Shown: in pieces, positions 53,774 through 63,541 of the stretch | How the letters are laid out: the number at the start of each line of letters is the position of its first letter | Position numbering within the stretch: position 1 is the stretch's first letter | Assembly (NCBI GenBank): GCA_018401555.1 | Contig: JAGYKP010000100.1 | Span: forward strand, 1 to 64,000 | Length of the DNA stretch: 64,000 nt | DNA from: Halomonas sp. | GTDB taxonomy: Bacteria; Pseudomonadota; Gammaproteobacteria; Pseudomonadales; Halomonadaceae | Direction: 5' to 3' | The notes under the pieces: generated by a model | The model's input: only the letters and a program-made list of their open reading frames with translations | Told to the model about the DNA's origin: nothing | The model's database searches: none | Position numbers and translations under genes: made by a program

Positions 53774-55324
53774 ATGACCTTGGACAAGCTGGACAGGAAT
53801 TCCATCGAAGCGCGCTGCCGCTGGCCCGGCTGGCAGGACAAGCTGTGCTCCGCCGAAGAGGCTTCTGCCCTGATCGAGGATGGCATGACCGTGGGCATGA
53901 GCGGCTTCACCCGGGCCGGTGAGGCCAAGGAGGTGCCGCGGGCACTGGCCGAGCGCGCCGCCCTGGACCCGCTGTCGATCACCCTGATGACCGGGGCCTC
54001 ACTGGGCAACGACCTGGACAAGCTGCTCACCGATGCCAACGTGCTGTCGCGGCGCATGCCGTTCCAGGTCGACGTCACCCTGCGCCGCGCCATCAACGAC
54101 GGCCGGGTGATGTTTATCGACCAGCATCTCTCCGAGACGGTGGAACTGCTGCGCAACCGCCAGCTCGCCGAGCTCGACGTGGCCGTGGTGGAAGCCTGCG
54201 CGATCACCGAGGAGGGCGGTATCGTGCCCACCACCTCGGTGGGCAACTCGGCCAGCTACGCGATCCTCGCCGACAAGGTGATCATCGAGCTCAACCTCGA
54301 CTCGCCCGCCGAGCTGGAGGGGCTGCACGATATCTATATCCCCCAGATGCGGCCCACCCGTCCGCCGATTCCGGTGGTGGCGCCGGACTCGCGCATCGGC
54401 ACGCCCTATATACCGATCGATCCGGAGAAGATCGCCGCCATCGTGGTCACCCGGGGCAAGGACAGTCCCTCCACGGTGTTGCCACCGGACGCCGATACCC
54501 GACATATCGCCGATCACCTGATCCGCTTCTTCTCCGCTGAGGTCGAGGCCGGGCGTCTGGCCCCCTCCCTGCTGCCGCTCCAGGCCGGCATCGGCAGCAT
54601 GGCCAATGCGGTGATGAGCGGGCTGGCCGAGGGTCCCTTCGAGCACCTCACCATGTACTCCGAGGTGCTGCAGGATTCCACCTTCGACCTGCTGGATGCC
54701 GGCAAGCTCGACTTCGCCTCCGGCTGCTCCATCACCCTCTCCGAGGCGTGTGGCGAGCGGGTCTGGTCGAACCTGGACGCCTATCGCGATCGCCTGATCC
54801 TGCGCCCCCAGGAGCTCTCCAACCACCCGGGGATCGTGCGCCGCCTGGGCATCATCGCCGTCAACACGGCGCTGGAAGTGGATATCTACGGCAACGTCAA
54901 CTCCACCCATGTGGGCGGCACCAGGATGATGAATGGCATCGGTGGTTCCGGTGACTTCGCCCGCAACGCCCAGCTCTCGGTGTTCGTCACCAAGTCGGTG
55001 GCCAAGGGCGGTGATCTCTCCAGCGTGGTGCCCTTCGTCAGCCACGTTGACCATACCGAACACGATGTGGATGTGCTGGTGACCGAGCATGGGCTGGCCG
55101 ACCTGCGCGGCCTGGCGCCGCGGGAGCGCGCGCAGCGGGTGATCGAGCAGTGTGCCGACCCGCTCTATCGCCCGGCGCTGCGCCGCTATTTCGAGGAGGC
55201 CTGTCGGCGTGGCGGTCACACGCCGCACTGCCTGGAGCAGGCGCTGTCGTGGCATATCGCCGTGGAGCGTGATGGCCATATGCGCAGCCTCCAGAAGCAG
55301 GACGCCGAGGCCGTGGGCGCCTGA
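53774..55324 (+). CDS. Acetyl-CoA hydrolase / succinate CoA-transferase family
   Basis: Intact, up to 516 residues. The family (AarC/Cat1/Ach1) transfers CoA between succinate/acetate and acyl-CoA; the catalytic Glu is in YSEVLQDSTFDLLD, with TPYIPIDP and GGSGDFARNAQLS as conserved loops. The annotated ATG at 53774 abuts the AAGGAG ribosome site directly, so TTG 53780 (MDKLDRNSIE) with 6-base spacing is the better start. Which acyl donor it uses cannot be told. Confidence 0.88.
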   Translation: MTLDKLDRNSIEARCRWPGWQDKLCSAEEASALIEDGMTVGMSGFTRAGEAKEVPRALAERAALDPLSITLMTGASLGNDLDKLLTDANVLSRRMPFQVDVTLRRAINDGRVMFIDQHLSETVELLRNRQLAELDVAVVEACAITEEGGIVPTTSVGNSASYAILADKVIIELNLDSPAELEGLHDIYIPQMRPTRPPIPVVAPDSRIGTPYIPIDPEKIAAIVVTRGKDSPSTVLPPDADTRHIADHLIRFFSAEVEAGRLAPSLLPLQAGIGSMANAVMSGLAEGPFEHLTMYSEVLQDSTFDLLDAGKLDFASGCSITLSEACGERVWSNLDAYRDRLILRPQELSNHPGIVRRLGIIAVNTALEVDIYGNVNSTHVGGTRMMNGIGGSGDFARNAQLSVFVTKSVAKGGDLSSVVPFVSHVDHTEHDVDVLVTEHGLADLRGLAPRERAQRVIEQCADPLYRPALRRYFEEACRRGGHTPHCLEQALSWHIAVERDGHMRSLQKQDAEAVGA

Positions 55325-55333
55325 GCGCTCGGT

Positions 55334-56089
55334 TCAGGCCTGAAACAGCATCAGGCGCACCAGCATACCCAGCACCAGGGTGGTGGAGACGCTCAGCAGG
55401 GTGCCGAGCAGCACGTATTCGGTGAGCTTGCGGTCGGGGGAGTCGCGCAGGTCGCCGAAGCGCAGCACCGACTTGGCGGCGAGCAGGAAGCCGACCGCGG
55501 TGAGCTGGTCGAGCAGCACCAGGGTCAGTACCAGCAGCCGCTCCAGCACACCGATGCGCGCCCCGGCGCTGGCCAGGGTGCCGGTCTCCTCGAGCTGCTC
55601 GCTCCAGCGCTGCATCACCATGGCGATGGCGATCGAGAGCGGTCGTGTGATCAGCAGGTAGGCGGCCGCCGTCCCCAGTACCGTCGGCGAGACCAGCCAG
55701 GCAGCAAGCTCGCGCAGCGCGTGCCAGGCTGCCCAGCCAGGCCAGCCAGAGCCCCAGCAGCACCAGCAGGTGGGCGGCCTGGTCGAGCAGGAACCAGCGC
55801 AGTTCGCCGGCCGGCAGCCGGGCCTTGACCAGGTCGATCAGCCAGTGGCTGGCGGCCACCGCCAGGCTACCGATCGCCACCGCGGCCAGTCCCCGGGGCT
55901 GGACGGCACTCGCCGCCAGCAGCACACCCCGGTGAGCAGGCCATGCAGCCCGGCATGCTGGAGCAGGTGCTTCGAGCGGTGGCGCAGCCGATAGCGCTCC
56001 GCCACCCAGGCGGATGGCTGCAGCAGGAAGTCGCCCACCAGATGGGCGAGTACCAGGCCCATGAGCAGCGACAGGGGATCGAAGCTCAT
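55334..56089 (-). CDS. DUF3307 membrane protein (two frameshifts)
   Basis: About 250 residues, several membrane helices. The N-terminal LLMGLVLAHLVGDFLLQPSAWV and the following H..LLQH pattern are the DUF3307 signature; helices HWLIDLVKARL, AHLLVLLGLWLAWL and LVLTLVLLDQLTAVGFLLA follow. Shifts at about 55925 and 55725. The start overlaps the satD-like stop (ATGA on the minus strand), so they are one operon. Function unknown. Confidence 0.78.
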
Positions 56090-56719
56090 GACCTTTCCTC
56101 CTGGTCGGCGAGGCGCTCTCGAAGGTAGGCGAGGGAGTCGGAGAGCAGGGCCCAGCGGGCGACACGCAGGCGCTTGTGCACGCTGGGCTGGCCGGATGCC
56201 GAGACGCTCGGCCAGGGCCTGCTGGGAGTCGTCATGGCGCAGGCTCAGGCCGACGACCTCGGCGGGTAGGGCGACCAGCCGTCGATCATGTCGTCGATAA
56301 AGCGTACCAGCAGGGCAGGCCGGGATCCTCGGGTGCCTCGAGCCGGGTCAGCGAGAGATGGGCGACGCCATCGGCCAGGGCATCAGGGCGCGCCCCGAGG
56401 CGACGAAGGTGGCGCCGTCGGCCGCCGCGATACCGCGCTCGGCTGGCCCGGCCGCACGGCAATCCGGGCATCCCAGCGCTGGTCGGCTTCGGAGTGCTCG
56501 ATCAGCGCCGCCCGCAGGGTCCACCGCCGCCTCCATGGCCGGCGCCGCCTGCGGCAGGGCAAGCTGGAAGCCGTCGCCCCGGAAGCGTTCGCCGTGGCCG
56601 CCGTGCCGGGAGGCCAGCTCGGCGAGGCTGTCGTCCAGCAGACGATAGAGGCGGGACCGGTCCTCGACCTTGCGCGAGTCGATGACGTCGCCGGTCAGCA
56701 CCGCGATGCGCTGTGGCAT
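56086..56719 (-). CDS. SatD-like protein with C-terminal helix-turn-helix (frameshifted)
   Basis: About 211 residues restored. N-terminal domain MPQRIAVLTGDVIDSRKVEDR... with GERFRGDGFQLALP is the SatD pattern (a fold near nucleotide cyclases). Around 56165-56240 the minus strand reads HDDSQQALAERLG and SQPSVHKRLRVARW in adjoining frames, a helix-turn-helix, then a coiled tail ending LRERLADQEERS. Four or more single-base shifts lie in 56160-56530. It precedes the DUF3307 gene, and three operators lie upstream. Possible regulatory protein; its effector is unknown. Confidence 0.72.
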
Positions 56720-56746
56720 GGCGTTATCCTCCGAGGGGCTGCCTGG

Positions 56747-56825
56747 AGTATAGCCCTAATGGGCTATTTATCAATCTAATAGCCCTTAAAGGTTATATTT
56801 ATGATAAATAGCCCGTGTGGGGTAT
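56747..56825 (-). promoter_or_regulatory. satD promoter with three phased palindromic operators
   Basis: On the minus strand, -35 TTGATA (56769-56774) and -10 TATACT (56747-56752) are separated by 16 bases. Three 18-bp palindromes ATAGCCC-N4-GGGCTAT type lie at 56750-56767 (perfect), 56779-56796 and 56808-56825 (imperfect), with starts exactly 29 bases apart. The first covers the spacer and -10, a classic repression arrangement. The candidate regulator is the HTH-bearing SatD-like product itself, by autoregulation. Confidence 0.78.
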
Positions 56826-56832
56826 AAATAGC

Positions 56833-58013
56833 CTACCTGGGCCAGCTCCCGCATGGCGTTCTCCAGCCCCTCGAGGGTCATGGGGTACATGCGGTCATCG
56901 ATCAGCTGGCGGATCAGCTGGGTGGAGTGGGTGTAGTCCCAGGCGCGCGGCGGCATGGGGTTGAGCCAGGCCAGGCGCGGGAACTTGTCCGCCAGGCGCT
57001 TGAGCCACACGGCCCCGGCCTCGTCGTTGAAGTGCTCCACGCTGCCGCCGGGATGGGTGATCTCGTACGGTGACATGGCAGCGTCACCGACGATTACTAC
57101 CTGGTAGTCGTCGCCGTAGGTGTGCAGCACGTCCAGCGTCGGAATGCGCTCATGCCGGCGACGGGAGTTGTCGCGCCATAGCCCCTCGTAGGGGCAGTTG
57201 TGGAAGTAGTAGGCCTCCAGGTGCTTGAACTCGGAGCGCGCCGCCGAGAAGAGCTCTTCGCAGGTGCGGATATGGTCATCCATGGAACCGCCCACATCGA
57301 GGAGCAGCAGCACCTTCACCGCATTGTGGCGTTCGGGGCGCATCTGCACGTTGAGCAGGCCGGCGTCGCGCGCCGTCTCGCGGATGGTGGCGTCGACATC
57401 GAACTCTTCTGCCGCCCCCTGGCGAGCGAACTTGCTGAGCCGGCGCAGCGCCATCTTGATGTTGCGGGTGCCCAGCTCCAGGGAGTCGTCGTAGTCGCGG
57501 AAGCGGCGCTCGTCCCACACCTTCACCGCGCGGCGATGGCGTGAGCCATCCTGGCCGATGCGGATCCCTTCGGGGTTGTAGCCATAGGCGCCGAAGGGAC
57601 TGGTGCCGCCGGTACCGATCCACTTGTTGCCGCCGGCGTGGCGCTCCTTCTGCTCCTCCAGTCGCTGCTTGAAGGTCTCGATCAGTTGCTCGAGGCCACC
57701 CAGGGACTCGATCTGTGCCTTCTCCTCCGCGGAGAGCTGCTTCTCGAACTCCCGGCGCAGCCAGTCGTCGGGGATCAGCGCCTCGATGGCGGCGTCCAGG
57801 TTCTCCAGGCCCTCGAACCAGGCGGCGAAGGCACGATCGAAGCGGTCGAAGTGGCGCTCATCCTTGACCATCACGGTGCGGGCGATGCGGTAGAAGGCCT
57901 CCATGTCGGCGAACACCACGCCGCGCTCCACCACCGCGTGGAGGTCGAGCAGCTCGCGCAGCGACTACCGGCACCCCGGCGCGCTTGAGGGTCTCGAACA
58001 GGCCGATAAACAT
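56833..58013 (-). CDS. VWA domain protein, CoxE/YeiB-type partner of MoxR
   Basis: About 393 residues. The C-terminal half has a VWA domain with a MIDAS-like DVGGSMDDH, seen in CoxE-like proteins that pair with MoxR ATPases. A +1 near 57967 splits the N-terminus (MFIGLFETLKRAGVPV to ELLDLHAVVERG). At the 3' end a probable inserted C hides the natural TAG (56833-56835); otherwise the frame runs to 56786 into the operators. It starts 3 bases after the MoxR stop. Confidence 0.82.
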
Positions 58014-58016
58014 GGG

Positions 58017-58871
58017 TCAGCGCCTCTGGTTGCCCTGGCGGCGCATCATGAAGGCCAGCCGCTCCAGTAACTGGGTATCCTGCTCGTTCTTGACCAGCGC
58101 CCCGGCCAGCGGCGGGATCGCCTTGGCGGGATCGCGCTGGTAGAGCGCCTCCCGGGCCAGGTCGTCGGCCATCAACAGTTTCAGCCAGTCCACCAGCTCC
58201 GAGGTCGAGGGTTTCTTCTTGAGTCCCGGTGCCTGGCGCAGCTCGAAGAACACCTCCAGCGCCTCGCCGACCAGCTTCGGGGCGATCTCGGGGAAGTGCA
58301 CGTCGACGATCGCCTGCATGGTCTCGCGGTCGGGGAACTCGATGTAGTGGAAGAAGCAGCGGCGCAGGAAGGCGTCGGGCAGCTCCTTCTCGTTGTTGGA
58401 GGTGATGACGATGATCGGACGGTGTTTCGCGCGAATGGTCTCGCCGGTCTCGTAGACATGGAACTCCATACGATCCAGCTCCTGGAGCAGGTCGTTGGGG
58501 AATTCGATGTCCGCCTTGTCGATCTCGTCGATCAGCAGCACCACCCGCTCGTCGGCGGTGAAGGCGTCCCACAGCTTGCCGGGCTTGATGTAGTTGGCGA
58601 CGTTCTCAACGCCCTCGACCCCCAGCTGGGAGTCGCGCAGGCGGCTTACCGCATCGTACTCGTAGAGCCCCTGGGCGGCCTTGGTGGAGGACTTGATATG
58701 CCAGGTGTGCAGCTCGGTGCCTAATGATGCCGCCAGCTCCTCGGCGAGCAGGGTCTTGCCGGTGCCCGGCTCGCCCTTGATCAGCAGCGGACGCTCCAGA
58801 GTCACGGCGGCGTTGACCGCCTGCTTGAGGGCCTCGGTGGCCACATAGGTGGAAGTGGAATCAAACGCCAT
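58017..58871 (-). CDS. MoxR-family AAA+ ATPase
   Basis: Intact, 284 residues. Walker A GEPGTGKTLLA, Walker B VVLLIDEIDKADIEFPNDLL, sensor 1 ITSNNEKELPDAFLRRC and a small C-terminal domain. MoxR proteins act with VWA proteins as chaperones for metal-cofactor or complex assembly. No obvious client gene is adjacent; the VWA gene follows 3 bases later. Confidence 0.92.
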   Translation of the reverse strand: MAFDSTSTYVATEALKQAVNAAVTLERPLLIKGEPGTGKTLLAEELAASLGTELHTWHIKSSTKAAQGLYEYDAVSRLRDSQLGVEGVENVANYIKPGKLWDAFTADERVVLLIDEIDKADIEFPNDLLQELDRMEFHVYETGETIRAKHRPIIVITSNNEKELPDAFLRRCFFHYIEFPDRETMQAIVDVHFPEIAPKLVGEALEVFFELRQAPGLKKKPSTSELVDWLKLLMADDLAREALYQRDPAKAIPPLAGALVKNEQDTQLLERLAFMMRRQGNQRR

Positions 58872-59029
58872 GAGTCTGCCTCGGCTTGTCGTCAGCGGGT
58901 CAAAGGGATTCGAGCGAGTGTACGGAAGGGCCGGGGCGGGGACAAATGCGCGCTTGACGGCATCGGATCGGCGGCGGCGAGTCGGTTAGGATGTTGGTCC
59001 GGTGCACGAAGGAAGAAGGAGCCTGCGAC

Positions 59030-59350
59030 ATGACCGACAACCTGTTCGCGTCGATCCCCCTCACCCTGGAGGCGGAGCGGTTCGATGAGCTGGCGGCCGG
59101 CAAGGACGTGCGCATCGAGCGCATCGTCTCCCGTGGCCACGCCTCGCCGGAGGAGGGCTGGTACGACCAGCCGCAGCATGAGTGGGTGACGGTGCTGCAG
59201 GGGCGAGCGGTGCTGGCGTTCGCCTCGGGGGAGGAGGTCGAGCTGGGTCCGGGCGACCATCTGACGATTCCGGCCCACTGCCGGCACCGTGTGAAGTGGA
59301 CGGATCCTCAGCAGGCGACCGTCTGGCTGGCGGTGCACTATTCCGCATAG
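59030..59350 (+). CDS. Small cupin-domain protein
   Basis: Intact, 106 residues. A single cupin barrel: [30 protein letters not shown] and [23 protein letters not shown], giving the two cupin motifs with His/Glu metal ligands. It starts at 59030 with AAGGAG 10 bases upstream. Its 3' end overlaps the convergent SDR gene by 13 bases. Substrate unknown. Confidence 0.85.
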   Translation: MTDNLFASIPLTLEAERFDELAAGKDVRIERIVSRGHASPEEGWYDQPQHEWVTVLQGRAVLAFASGEEVELGPGDHLTIPAHCRHRVKWTDPQQATVWLAVHYSA

Positions 59351-60102
59351 ATCATCCTGCGGGTCATGCCGCCGTCCACCACCAGGTTCTGGCCGGTGAT
59401 GAAGCCCGCCTCGTCGGAGAGCAGGAAGGCCGCCATGGCGGCGATATCCTCGGGGCGCCCCACGCGCCCGACCGGGTGCTGGTCACGATCGATATCGCGA
59501 TGCTCGACGGGCGTGCGCCTGGCCGCCTTCTGCCGGTCGCCGACCTCGATCCATCCCGGGCTGATGGCGTTGACCCGGATCTCGGGGCCCAGGCTGACCG
59601 CCAGGGCGTGGGTGAGCGCCACCACCCCGCCCTTGCTGGCGGCATACGCCTCGGTGTCGGGTTCCGACTGTAGCGCCCGGGTGGAGGCCATCAGCACCAT
59701 GGCGCCGCGGCATTGTGCGCAGGTGGGGCGCGGCGTGCTTGGCACAGAGCATCGCCCCGGTGAGGTTGGTGTCGAGGTAGGCCTGCCAGGTGTCGAGAGG
59801 CAGCGTCTCCACCGGGCCCTGGAAGGGGTCGGCCAGGCCGGCATTGTGGATCACACCGTCGAGCCGACCGAGAGGGCCACCGTCCTGTCGAGGCTCTCGG
59901 CCACCTGCCGCTCGTCGCGCACGTCCGAGACCATGGCCAGCAGGCGGTCGGGATGCGCGAGGCGCTCGCGGCACTCGGCCAGCGCCTCGGCGTCGATATC
60001 GGTCAGCGCCACGCGGTAACCGCGGCCGAGCAGGTGCTCGGCGATGCCCAGGCCGATGCCCTGGGCGCCGCCGGTGAGATAGATCACGCGGGGTTCGCTC
60101 AT
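59338..60102 (-). CDS. Short-chain dehydrogenase/reductase (frameshifted)
   Basis: About 254 residues. NAD(P) site [25 protein letters not shown] motif [11 protein letters not shown], catalytic YxxxK in EAYAASKGG and PGWIEV. A shift at about 59885 and one or more near 59720 break the middle. The start overlaps the stop of the upstream hydroxyisobutyrate-dehydrogenase-like gene (ATGA). Together they form a two-gene catabolic-looking operon. Confidence 0.85.
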
Positions 60103-60995
60103 GCGCCGCTCTCCTCGCGGGCGGGGCGGTAGGCCTCCACCAGGGTCGCCGGGTCGTGTTCGGCATGGCCGCGGGTGGCGTGGGCGCGCAGCAGCTGGGC
60201 GGCCAGGCCGCTCATGGGCGTGGCGCTGGCGCTGCGGCGGCTCTGGGCCACCGCCATGTCCAGGTCCTTGAGCAGGGTACGCAGGTGCCAGGGCGGATCG
60301 GCGAAGTCGCTGGCCGCCATGCGCGGGGTGAGGATCCGGAAGGGGGTGGAGTCCGCGAATCCGCCTGCAAGCGCCTCGGTCAACCGGCCTGACTCCACGC
60401 CGCTGGCCTCGGCCAGGGCCACCATCTCGGCGAGCACCGCGGCCTGGCAGCCTACGACCATCTGGTTGCACACCTTGGTGACCTGGCCGGCGCCCACCGG
60501 GCCCATATGGGTGACACGCGAGGCCAGCGGAGCGAGCAGCGGGCGCAGGGCGTCGATCCGCGACGCCTCGCCGCCGGCCATCATCACCAGGCTGCCCGCT
60601 TCGGCGCCGGCCACGCCCCCGGAGACCGGGCAGTCGACCCACCCCATGCCACAGCGCGCCTCGAGCCGGGCGGCAAAGTCACGCGTCGCCTCGGGGTCGC
60701 TGCTCGAGAAGTCGATCAGCGTCTGGCCGTGGCGGCCTTGCTCCGCCACGCCGCCCTCGCCGAACACCACGGCTTCCACCACCTCGGTATTGGCCAGGCA
60801 CAGCATCACCACGTCCACACCCTGCACCAGCTCGCCGATGGAGCCGGCGACTCTTGCCCCGGCCCTGCCCAGCGCCTCGCTCTTGGTCGTGGTGCGATTC
60901 CAGACGGTCACGTCGAAGCCGGCGTCGAGCAGGCGGCGGGTCATGGGGTCGCCCATCAGGCCGAGGCCGATGAAGCCGAGCGTGGGGTGGGGCAT
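60099..60995 (-). CDS. 3-hydroxyisobutyrate dehydrogenase-like (beta-hydroxyacid dehydrogenase)
   Basis: Intact, 298 residues. Rossmann motif FIGLGLMGDPMTRRLLDAGFDVTVWNR, DCPVSGGVAGAEAGSL (substrate loop) and the active-site lysine in GPVGAGQVTKVCNQM. Other substrates in the family include tartronate semialdehyde; this cannot be resolved here. First gene of the operon with the SDR, downstream of nhaD. Confidence 0.88.
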   Translation of the reverse strand: MPHPTLGFIGLGLMGDPMTRRLLDAGFDVTVWNRTTTKSEALGRAGARVAGSIGELVQGVDVVMLCLANTEVVEAVVFGEGGVAEQGRHGQTLIDFSSSDPEATRDFAARLEARCGMGWVDCPVSGGVAGAEAGSLVMMAGGEASRIDALRPLLAPLASRVTHMGPVGAGQVTKVCNQMVVGCQAAVLAEMVALAEASGVESGRLTEALAGGFADSTPFRILTPRMAASDFADPPWHLRTLLKDLDMAVAQSRRSASATPMSGLAAQLLRAHATRGHAEHDPATLVEAYRPAREESGA

Positions 60996-61016
60996 ATCAC
61001 TCTCCTTGGCAAACGG

Positions 61017-61038
61017 AAGGCCGCCCTGAGGCGGCCTT
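61017..61038. terminator. Hairpin between nhaD and the dehydrogenase gene
   Basis: AAGGCCGCC and GGCGGCCTT around CTGA form a perfect 9-bp stem. It lacks a clear T-run on either strand, so it may be a weak terminator or stabilising structure after nhaD. Confidence 0.5.
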
Positions 61039-61075
61039 CATGATGCGGCAGGAAGCGATGACCGGCAACCCAGCG

Positions 61076-62560
61076 CTACCCGTAGACCTGGAAGCTCCCG
61101 GCGTTGAGCCACAGGTGCACCAGGATGCTGGCGACATAGCCCAGGGCGATCACCGGCGCCCAGCGCAGGTGGCCGGCGAAGGTGTAGTAGCCGCGGGCCT
61201 GGCCCATCAGTGCCACCCCGGCGGCGGAGCCGATGGAGAGCAGGCTGCCACCGACGCCGGCGGTGAGGGTGATCAGCAGCCAGTGGCCGTGGGACATCTC
61301 CGGCTGCATGGTCAGCACCGCGAACATCACCGGGATGTTGTCGACCACCGCCGAGATCAGGCCCAGGGCGATGTTGGCCCAGGTGGCGTCCCAGCCGGTG
61401 TAGAGGGCCTCGGAGAGCAGGCCGAGATAGCCCATGAAGCCCAGGCCACCCACGCACATCACCACGCCATAGAAGAACAGCAGGGTGTCCCACTCGGCGC
61501 GCGCCACGCGGTTGAAGACATCGAAGGGCACCACGCTGCCCAGCTGGGCCAGGCGCTTGTCGTCGCCGAGGCGAGTGTAGCGGGCACGCTTGCGCTCCAG
61601 CGAGCGGGGCAGGGTGCGGCGCAGGAAGAAGCCGAAGAACTGCAGGTAGCCCAGGCCCGTCATCATGCCCAGTACCGGCGGCAGGTGCAGCAGGCTGTGG
61701 CAGGCCACGGCGGTGGCCACGGTGAGCAGGAAGAGCAGCACGATGCGGCGTGCGCCACGCTTGAGTTCTACCTCCTCCTGCACACCCTCCGGGGTGCGAT
61801 TGCCGATGAACAGGCTCATGGCGATGGCGGGTACCAGGAAGTTGACCAGCGAGGGGCCCAGCAGGGCGAAGAACTCGTAGAACTTGACCATGCCGGCCTG
61901 CCACACCATCAGGGTGGTGATATCGCCGAAGGGGCTGAAGGCGCCGCCGGCGTTGGCCGCTACCACGATATTGATGCACGCCATGTTGATGAAGCGCTTG
62001 TCGCCCTCGGCCACCTTGATCACCACCGCGCACATCAGCATGGCGGTGGTCAGGTTGTCGGCGATTGGGGAGATCACGAAGGCCAGGCCGCCGGTGATCC
62101 AGAACAGCTGGCGATAGCTGAAGCCCTTGCGCACCATCCAGGCGCGCAGGGCATCGAACACCCGGCGCTCCTCCATGGCGTTGATATAGGTCATCGCCAC
62201 CAGCAGGAACAGCATCAGCTCGGTGAACTCGAGCAGCGTCTCGCGGAAGGCATGCTCGGCCTCGGTGGGCATGCCGGCCTGCACATAGACCCAGCCGATC
62301 AGGCCCCAGATCAGGCCGGCGGCAATCAGCACCGGCTTGGACTTGCGCATATGCAGCTTCTCCTCGCCCATGACGAGTGCATAGGCGAGGATGAACAGCG
62401 CCACCGCCACGAATCCGGCAAGCGACCCGGTCAGGTCCAGGGGGCCGGTGGCGGCATGGGCGGGAGCGCTGGCAAGCAGCAGAACGGGAACGACGGACAG
62501 CAGTTGACCCGGCCGGCGGAGGTTCCGCGGCCAGGCTGAAGGGTGACAGCCGGTAGGCAT
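61076..62560 (-). CDS. nhaD: Na+/H+ antiporter NhaD
   Basis: Intact, 494 residues, about 12 membrane helices after an N-terminal cleavable-looking segment (LLSVVPVLLLASAPAHAATG). The ITGGLAFVISPIADNLTTAMLMCAVV and NAGGAFSPFGDITTLMVW regions contain the conserved polar and acidic residues of NhaD ion binding. NhaD exports Na+ (and Li+) at alkaline pH and is characteristic of halophiles such as Halomonas. The minus-strand leader holds TATAAA (62606-62611). Confidence 0.93.
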   Translation of the reverse strand: MPTGCHPSAWPRNLRRPGQLLSVVPVLLLASAPAHAATGPLDLTGSLAGFVAVALFILAYALVMGEEKLHMRKSKPVLIAAGLIWGLIGWVYVQAGMPTEAEHAFRETLLEFTELMLFLLVAMTYINAMEERRVFDALRAWMVRKGFSYRQLFWITGGLAFVISPIADNLTTAMLMCAVVIKVAEGDKRFINMACINIVVAANAGGAFSPFGDITTLMVWQAGMVKFYEFFALLGPSLVNFLVPAIAMSLFIGNRTPEGVQEEVELKRGARRIVLLFLLTVATAVACHSLLHLPPVLGMMTGLGYLQFFGFFLRRTLPRSLERKRARYTRLGDDKRLAQLGSVVPFDVFNRVARAEWDTLLFFYGVVMCVGGLGFMGYLGLLSEALYTGWDATWANIALGLISAVVDNIPVMFAVLTMQPEMSHGHWLLITLTAGVGGSLLSIGSAAGVALMGQARGYYTFAGHLRWAPVIALGYVASILVHLWLNAGSFQVYG

Positions 62561-62770
62561 GGCAGTGTGTCCTGGGAAGGAAGGGAAGGGTGGGAAAGCT
62601 CCTTCTTTATAGCACGCGATGCTGCGCTGCGGTATCGGCGCGCACTTCCCAGGCCATGCCAATTCGGTATGAGCGCGATCGGGCCTGCCGGATGCCCCCA
62701 CATGAGCAGTAGAGTTTGCTCGAAGCGTGTATCACACTGGCACGAGCGGTCGTTGCAAAGGGAACCGATC

Positions 62771-63541
62771 ATGCGATTAAGGATACTTTCCGACCTGCAT
62801 CTCGAATGTTTCGACAAGGAGCGAGAGTTGCCGGACAAGGCGTGCGATGTGGTGATCCTCGCCGGCGATATCTCGCGCAAGACCCGTGGTCTCGAGTGGG
62901 CGGCGAAGCGTTTCGCCGGCACACCGATACTCTATGTTCCCGGCAACCACGAGTTTTATCGGAGCAGCATGCCGCAACTGCGCAGGGAGCTGGAGGTCGA
63001 GGCAGACCGTCTCGGTATCCATCTGCTCGACAACCGCACCCTGACCCTGGGTGGCGTGCGCTTTCATGGTTCCACGCTATGGACTGATTTCGATCTCTAT
63101 GCAGGGAAGCCGGATCACGATCCGGCACTCACCGAGGAGAGGGTGCTGGCCTTCATGCCGGATTTCCACATCATCGAGCAGCCCGACGGGGTGGTGTTCT
63201 CCCCGGCGGAGAGCCGACGCCTGCATGCCGAGGCGCTGTCCTGGCTGGAAGGGGAACTGGCACAGGCGTTCGATGGTCCGCGGGTAGTGATTAGTCACCA
63301 TGCGCCCCTGGCCGAGTGCATTCCGCCCCGTTACCGCGGTGATGCGGCTTCTCCGGCCTTCGCCTCGCATCTGCCGCAGCTGATGGGCCGGATGGATCTG
63401 TGGATCCATGGCCATGTGCACGAGCCGGTGGACTTCGAATCAGGTGGTACGCGTATTATCGCCAACCCTGGCGGTTATCCTGATGAGTTCGACTTGCCCC
63501 TGTTCTCGCCCGACCTGACCGTCGAAGTGAACGTGCCATGA
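62771..63541 (+). CDS. Metallophosphoesterase
   Basis: Intact, 256 residues, calcineurin-like. The metal motifs DLHLE (N-terminus), GDIS, GNHEFY, SHHAP and GHVHE occur in order. Its natural phosphoester substrate is unknown. It starts at 62771 with AAAGGGAAC upstream, and its stop overlaps the following ATG (ATGA). Confidence 0.88.
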   Translation: MRLRILSDLHLECFDKERELPDKACDVVILAGDISRKTRGLEWAAKRFAGTPILYVPGNHEFYRSSMPQLRRELEVEADRLGIHLLDNRTLTLGGVRFHGSTLWTDFDLYAGKPDHDPALTEERVLAFMPDFHIIEQPDGVVFSPAESRRLHAEALSWLEGELAQAFDGPRVVISHHAPLAECIPPRYRGDAASPAFASHLPQLMGRMDLWIHGHVHEPVDFESGGTRIIANPGGYPDEFDLPLFSPDLTVEVNVP

